Origin: Acidimicrobiaceae bacterium
Lineage (GTDB): Bacteria; Actinomycetota; Acidimicrobiia; Acidimicrobiales; RAAP-2
NCBI GenBank assembly: GCA_003133005.1
Contig: PKZI01000160.1
Location: 2,929 to 11,646 of the forward strand
Length of the DNA: 8,718 nt
Reading direction: 5' to 3'
Every line of letters starts with the position of its first letter. Position 1 is the stretch's first letter. The notes under the pieces are model-generated. The model was given only the letters and a program-made list of their open reading frames with translations. It had not been told where the DNA came from and made no database searches. Both the position numbers and the translations under genes were made by a program. This document shows positions 6,029 through 8,718 of this stretch, piece by piece.

Positions 6029-7746
6029 GAAGATCGACCATTCACGATCGTGCGAAGCTCGCTCGTGCTCGTTCGCCTTGACCACGCGGTGAAGGTTTCG
6101 CCCTCGAGGTGCTGCTCGTCGTAGGCACGCGCGGCGTTCATTATGGCGTCTTCGAGATGGCGTACCGGAACCGCACCTTCGACCCAGTCAATGAATCCCG
6201 CTTCTGGTCCTAGAGCACCTCCGAGGCCAACGTCATACGCTTCTTCGAGTTTGAAGTCGTTCTTATGGACTGCACCGCGTAGACCGATGTCAGCGATTTG
6301 GGGCTGGGCGCAAGAAGCGGAACACCCCGAGAGGTGAACGCGAAGTGGCGTCGAACGAAGGGGACTGTCGGGACTCAATTCGTCAAGGCGCGCGTCGAGT
6401 CGTTTGGCGAGTTGCACCGCGCGTTGCTTGGTCTCGGTGATGGCGTAACGGCAGAATTCGTTGCCGGTGCACGCAACGATGCCGCGCATGAAGGGTCCGG
6501 CTTTTGGGTCGAACTTCTTCATCAACGGTTCTTCGAGAAGGACCGACACGCGGTCTTCGGGCACACCCGAGAGTATGAAGTTCTGGTCGACGCCCAGGCG
6601 AACGTGCCCGTCGCCGTAGACGTCCGCGAGTCGAGCCGCCTCGACGAGTTCAAGGCCGACGAGTCGACCCGCCGGCACTACACAGCCCACGTAGAACAGA
6701 CCTTCTTGTACCTGAGGGTGTACGCCCACGTGATCGCGTCGGTAACCCGTCGCCAGTGACGTCGCGCCGGAGCGAGGTTCAATGCGGAGACGAGCGAGGA
6801 GCTCCGCACGAAAACCGTCGGCGCCGAGCTCTTGGACGAGGTAGCGCATACGAGCGACGCCGCGATGTTCTCGGTTGCCCAACTCCGCATAGAGCTGGGC
6901 GATCGCGCGAGTTGTTTCTACTGCTTGGTCGGGCGTGATGAAGAGGTCGATATCGGTGCCAAGACGCTCTCCGTCGGAGAGGCCGCCACCGACGAGCACG
7001 CGGAAGCCAACTTCGTCGCCGTGCGAAGCTGGCCACAGACCAATGTCGTTGATCTCAACGCGCGAGCAATTCTCAGCGCAACCGGAGACGGATATTTTGA
7101 ATTTTCGCGGAAGGTTCGCGTACTCACGATTACCGGTAAAGAAATCTGATATTGCTGTGGCGACACTCAGTGAGTCCACGAGTTCATGGGGGTCGACACC
7201 ACTGACTGGACAACTAGTGACGTTGCGCGCACAGTCGCCGCACGCCTGTACCGACGTGAGTCCGACCCGGGCGAAACGCTCCCAAATGCGAGGGATGTCC
7301 GCCATGTGCAACCAGTGGAGCTGAACCGTCTGGCGCGTCGTGATGTCGCAGTAACCGTTGCCGAAGAGTGGGTGATCCTCAGGACCTCGCCCGTAGGCTT
7401 CCGCGGCAAGTCCTATCTCGCGCGCTTGAGCCGAGGTGAGTACGCCGCCAGGAACCTTGACGCGCATCATGAACGCGTCGCCTCCTTGGCGCTGAGGGTA
7501 GATTCCTACCCATTTCAGACGTTCGACTTCTCCGGGTATTGCATTGAGCGCTTCGAGACCGTCCTTGGCGTAGGTGTCAATGACGGCGGCCGCCACTTCG
7601 AACGGGTGACGGCGTAGCTTCATCAGTTCGGTCTCGTTGAGCTCGCCAATGTTCCTATACGGATTGACGAAGGCAATCCCCTCAACGTGCGACGCGTCGA
7701 GCCCTAAACCGTAGGGATCATCGTGCGTGTCGCGGCGTACGATCAT
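6025..7746 (-). CDS. Siroheme/[4Fe-4S] sulfite reductase (NirA/SirA type; nitrite possible)
   Basis: Six-electron reduction of sulfite to sulfide (or nitrite to ammonia) in the cytoplasm, normally fed by ferredoxin. The 573 residues form the two pseudo-symmetric halves of the family. The siroheme-linked cluster motif is complete in the second half: Cys426-x5-Cys432 (ACTGNEFC) and Cys475-x3-Cys479 (GCSASC). Tyr83 (GIYPQR) and Cys169 (QACGD) match the Tyr-Cys pair that is cross-linked in Mycobacterium tuberculosis NirA, a marker for sulfite reductase. Arg95, Arg174, Lys215 and Lys217 (LPRKFK) fit the anion-binding basic set. Unusually, the first half also carries Cys172, Cys179, Cys223 and Cys227. 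No NADPH-flavin domain is fused, so an external donor is needed, and the overlapping FrhB-like gene is the obvious candidate. The ATG start has GGAG about 12 bases upstream. It is the first gene of the minus-strand run. Confidence 0.93.
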   Translation of the reverse strand: MIVRRDTHDDPYGLGLDASHVEGIAFVNPYRNIGELNETELMKLRRHPFEVAAAVIDTYAKDGLEALNAIPGEVERLKWVGIYPQRQGGDAFMMRVKVPGGVLTSAQAREIGLAAEAYGRGPEDHPLFGNGYCDITTRQTVQLHWLHMADIPRIWERFARVGLTSVQACGDCARNVTSCPVSGVDPHELVDSLSVATAISDFFTGNREYANLPRKFKISVSGCAENCSRVEINDIGLWPASHGDEVGFRVLVGGGLSDGERLGTDIDLFITPDQAVETTRAIAQLYAELGNREHRGVARMRYLVQELGADGFRAELLARLRIEPRSGATSLATGYRRDHVGVHPQVQEGLFYVGCVVPAGRLVGLELVEAARLADVYGDGHVRLGVDQNFILSGVPEDRVSVLLEEPLMKKFDPKAGPFMRGIVACTGNEFCRYAITETKQRAVQLAKRLDARLDELSPDSPLRSTPLRVHLSGCSASCAQPQIADIGLRGAVHKNDFKLEEAYDVGLGGALGPEAGFIDWVEGAVPVRHLEDAIMNAARAYDEQHLEGETFTAWSRRTSTSELRTIVNGRSS

Positions 7747-7848
7747 GAGAACAATCCACTCCGTCTACGGTGACCCTTAAACCGCCACATACTTCCAGTC
7801 TCGACGACAGTGTCTTCACGCTTAAAGGCCCTTTTTACCATGGTCACC

Positions 7849-7854
7849 AGTATA
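7849..7854 (-). promoter_or_regulatory. Candidate -10 box for the sulfite reductase operon
   Basis: Read on the minus strand, the sequence is TATACT, one mismatch from TATAAT. It lies directly downstream of the 7856-7872 palindrome and about 100 bases before the reductase ATG. The -35 position at 17 bp spacing reads TATTTA, a poor match, as is common for regulated promoters. The call rests on the hexamer and the context only. Confidence 0.4.
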
Positions 7855-7855
7855 G

Positions 7856-7872
7856 ATGACCAAAATGGTCAT
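7856..7872. promoter_or_regulatory. Perfect 7-3-7 palindrome, probable repressor operator
   Basis: ATGACCA-AAA-TGGTCAT is a perfect inverted repeat with 7-base arms and a 3-base centre. It is partly extended by TAT (7851-7853) and ATA (7875-7877), giving a 27-base imperfect dyad. It would sit between the -35 and -10 of the minus-strand promoter, so a bound dimer would block transcription. Further copies of the half-site lie at 7842-7846 (GGTCA) and 7771-7775 (TGACC). The regulator is unknown; a sulfur- or redox-responsive repressor would fit the downstream gene (inference). Confidence 0.55.
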
Positions 7873-8205
7873 AAATAGTCCCAATTGTCAGGATTAGTTG
7901 CGGAGGCGCGTGGGCGCCGGGAATTACGCCGCAGCGTTATTAGGGCTACTCCTTTTGAGCGATCGTCGTGCCGACTATCGCGAGATCGTGATCCGCAATT
8001 GCTTCCTTTGACGTGCCAAAAATTCTGTCGCATCGAACGACGTCTCATTTCGTCGAACGAGAGGAAACATTCACGCAACAATAAAATCAACGAATCAAGG
8101 GCGAAGTTCAAATGCGATAGTCGAAACGCGAATTGAAGATTTTGGATTTGGTAGTTGGTAGTGCGCTCTATAGAGTGTTCGTTTGGTCTGATCACTACTG
8201 CGGTG

Positions 8206-8212
8206 AAGGGAG
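8206..8212 (+). promoter_or_regulatory. Strong ribosome binding site for the nitrilase-like gene
   Basis: AAGGGAG ends 6 bases before the ATG at 8219, a good match and spacing to the 16S anti-Shine-Dalgarno. It fixes the start of the following gene. A perfect 10-base palindrome CTCTATAGAG at 8166-8175 lies about 45 bases before the ATG and could be an operator or contain a -10-like TATAGA (8169-8174). No convincing -35 is visible. Confidence 0.7.
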
Positions 8213-8218
8213 TTGCGT

Positions 8219-8718
8219 ATGAGCAGCTTTGATGGCGAGGCACCCGAGATCGTGCGAGCCGCACTGGTCCAGACGAAGTGGACTGGTGACAAGCAGTCCA
8301 TGATCGAAGCGAACGTGGCCCTCGCGCGCAAAGCAGCGAGTGAAGGGGCAAAGGTGCTTTGTTTCCAAGAACTCTTTTACGGTCCTTACTTCTGTCAAGT
8401 TCAAGACCCCGAGTACTTCGCGTACACCGAGATGGTACCCGGACCTACGACCGAAGTAATGTGCGAACTCGCGAAAGAGACCGGCATGGTCCTCGTGGTA
8501 CCCGTTTACGAGAAAGAGCAAGAAGGGCTGTTTTACAACACGGCGTTCGTAATCGACGCCGATGGCACGTACCTCGGTAAGTACCGCAAACATCACATTC
8601 CACAAGTGAAAGGTTTTTGGGAGAAATTCTATTTTCGTCCAGGAAATCTCGGCTATCCCGTTTTTGAGACGGCGGTGGGGACGATTGGCGTCTACATCTG
8701 TTACGACCGCCACTTCCC
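8219..8718 (+). CDS. Nitrilase-superfamily amidohydrolase, N-terminal part (beta-ureidopropionase-like)
   Basis: A carbon-nitrogen hydrolase cut by the right edge; 166 codons are visible of a probable 280-300. The Glu-Lys-Cys catalytic triad is present: Glu51 (FQELFYGPYF), Lys124 (KYRKHHIP) and Cys161 (VYICYDRHF). The blocks NLGYPVFETAVGTIGVYICYDRHF and the FQELFYGPYF segment resemble the beta-ureidopropionase/N-carbamoyl-amino-acid amidohydrolase and N-carbamoylputrescine amidase branches, which hydrolyse N-carbamoyl compounds to the amine, CO2 and ammonia. This suggests a role in pyrimidine, hydantoin or polyamine breakdown, but the branch cannot be fixed without the C-terminus and neighbours such as a dihydropyrimidinase. 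The ATG is well supported by AAGGGAG 6 bases upstream. It is divergent from the sulfite reductase operon. Confidence 0.92.
   Translation, partial: MSSFDGEAPEIVRAALVQTKWTGDKQSMIEANVALARKAASEGAKVLCFQELFYGPYFCQVQDPEYFAYTEMVPGPTTEVMCELAKETGMVLVVPVYEKEQEGLFYNTAFVIDADGTYLGKYRKHHIPQVKGFWEKFYFRPGNLGYPVFETAVGTIGVYICYDRHF

Larger units (their letters stand above)
7747..8218. other. Divergent intergenic region, 472 bp, no gene supported
   Basis: Separates the sulfite reductase (-) from the nitrilase-like gene (+). The 100 bases next to the reductase hold TGACC/GGTCA half-sites and a probable promoter. A small GC hairpin (stem GGCGC/GCGCC, loop GTGG) lies at 7905-7918 without a T-run after it. From about 7990 to 8160 the sequence is richer in A and T than the neighbouring genes. 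Open frames here on both strands give Arg/Ser-rich products with no recognisable domain and no ribosome site. I see no tRNA, no riboswitch that I can recognise and no transposon end. Confidence 0.6.

Noticed and set aside
6029..6085. Longer N-terminus for the FrhB-like protein starting at the ATG at 6085
   Set aside because: It would overlap the reductase by 61 bp. The added 19 residues are charged and unlike the family, and the ATGA overlap at 6028 gives a better start just before the ferredoxin domain.
4679..7746. Dissimilatory (DsrAB-type) sulfite reductase
   Set aside because: There is only one catalytic subunit, it has the NirA/SirA two-half layout and the Tyr83-Cys169 pair, and no dsr accessory genes are present.
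7769..7848. Long-range stem GGTGACC (7769-7775) with GGTCACC (7842-7848) in the reductase leader, suggesting a riboswitch
   Set aside because: The arms pair perfectly but the likely -10 box (7849-7854) would start the transcript inside or after the first arm. I cannot recognise conserved SAM-I, SAM-II or SAM-IV elements between the arms. The repeats are better read as DNA half-sites.
7869..8351. Minus-strand open frame of 160 codons across the intergenic region
   Set aside because: It overlaps the well-supported start of the nitrilase-like gene, has no ribosome site and its product is Arg/Ser-rich with no recognisable domain.

Overview
The window looks like chromosomal DNA from an actinobacterium with moderately high GC (mid-50s by eye). 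My best guess is a lineage near Acidimicrobiia. The basis is frequent GTG starts, a NirA/SirA-type sulfite reductase, an FrhB-family flavoprotein and tightly packed genes. The assignment is an inference from gene content and codon texture, not a search result. I see no rRNA, tRNA, insertion sequence, integrase or CRISPR array.

Left part (1-2495, + strand): a catabolic run of three genes. It starts with the C-terminal third of an aldehyde dehydrogenase cut by the window edge, then a maleylacetate reductase, then a hydroxyquinol 1,2-dioxygenase. The last two are consecutive steps: hydroxyquinol is ring-opened to maleylacetate, which is reduced to 3-oxoadipate. This is the lower pathway for resorcinol, hydroxyquinol and some chlorinated or nitrated phenols. 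Spacing is 6 bp and 13 bp, so the three are probably one transcript.

Middle (2513-7746, - strand): five co-directional genes with short gaps, ending 17 bp from the dioxygenase in a convergent arrangement. In transcription order they are a siroheme/[4Fe-4S] sulfite (nitrite) reductase, an FrhB-family iron-sulfur flavoprotein with two N-terminal 4Fe-4S motifs, a small VOC (glyoxalase-like) protein, a stand-alone Smr-domain protein and an exported PQQ-type beta-propeller protein. The first two overlap by 4 bp (ATGA) and almost certainly work together. The simplest reading is a two-subunit sulfite reductase in which the FrhB-like partner feeds electrons to the siroheme subunit. That would resemble a split form of the archaeal F420-dependent sulfite reductase (Fsr), but built on an assimilatory-type catalytic subunit. 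This is the most interesting point in the window.

Right part (7747-8718): a 472-bp divergent intergenic region, then the start of a nitrilase-superfamily amidohydrolase resembling beta-ureidopropionase or N-carbamoylputrescine amidase, which runs off the right edge. On the sulfite-reductase side the intergenic region carries a perfect 7-3-7 palindrome next to a plausible -10 box, plus further copies of the same half-site. This is a good candidate for a repressor operator.
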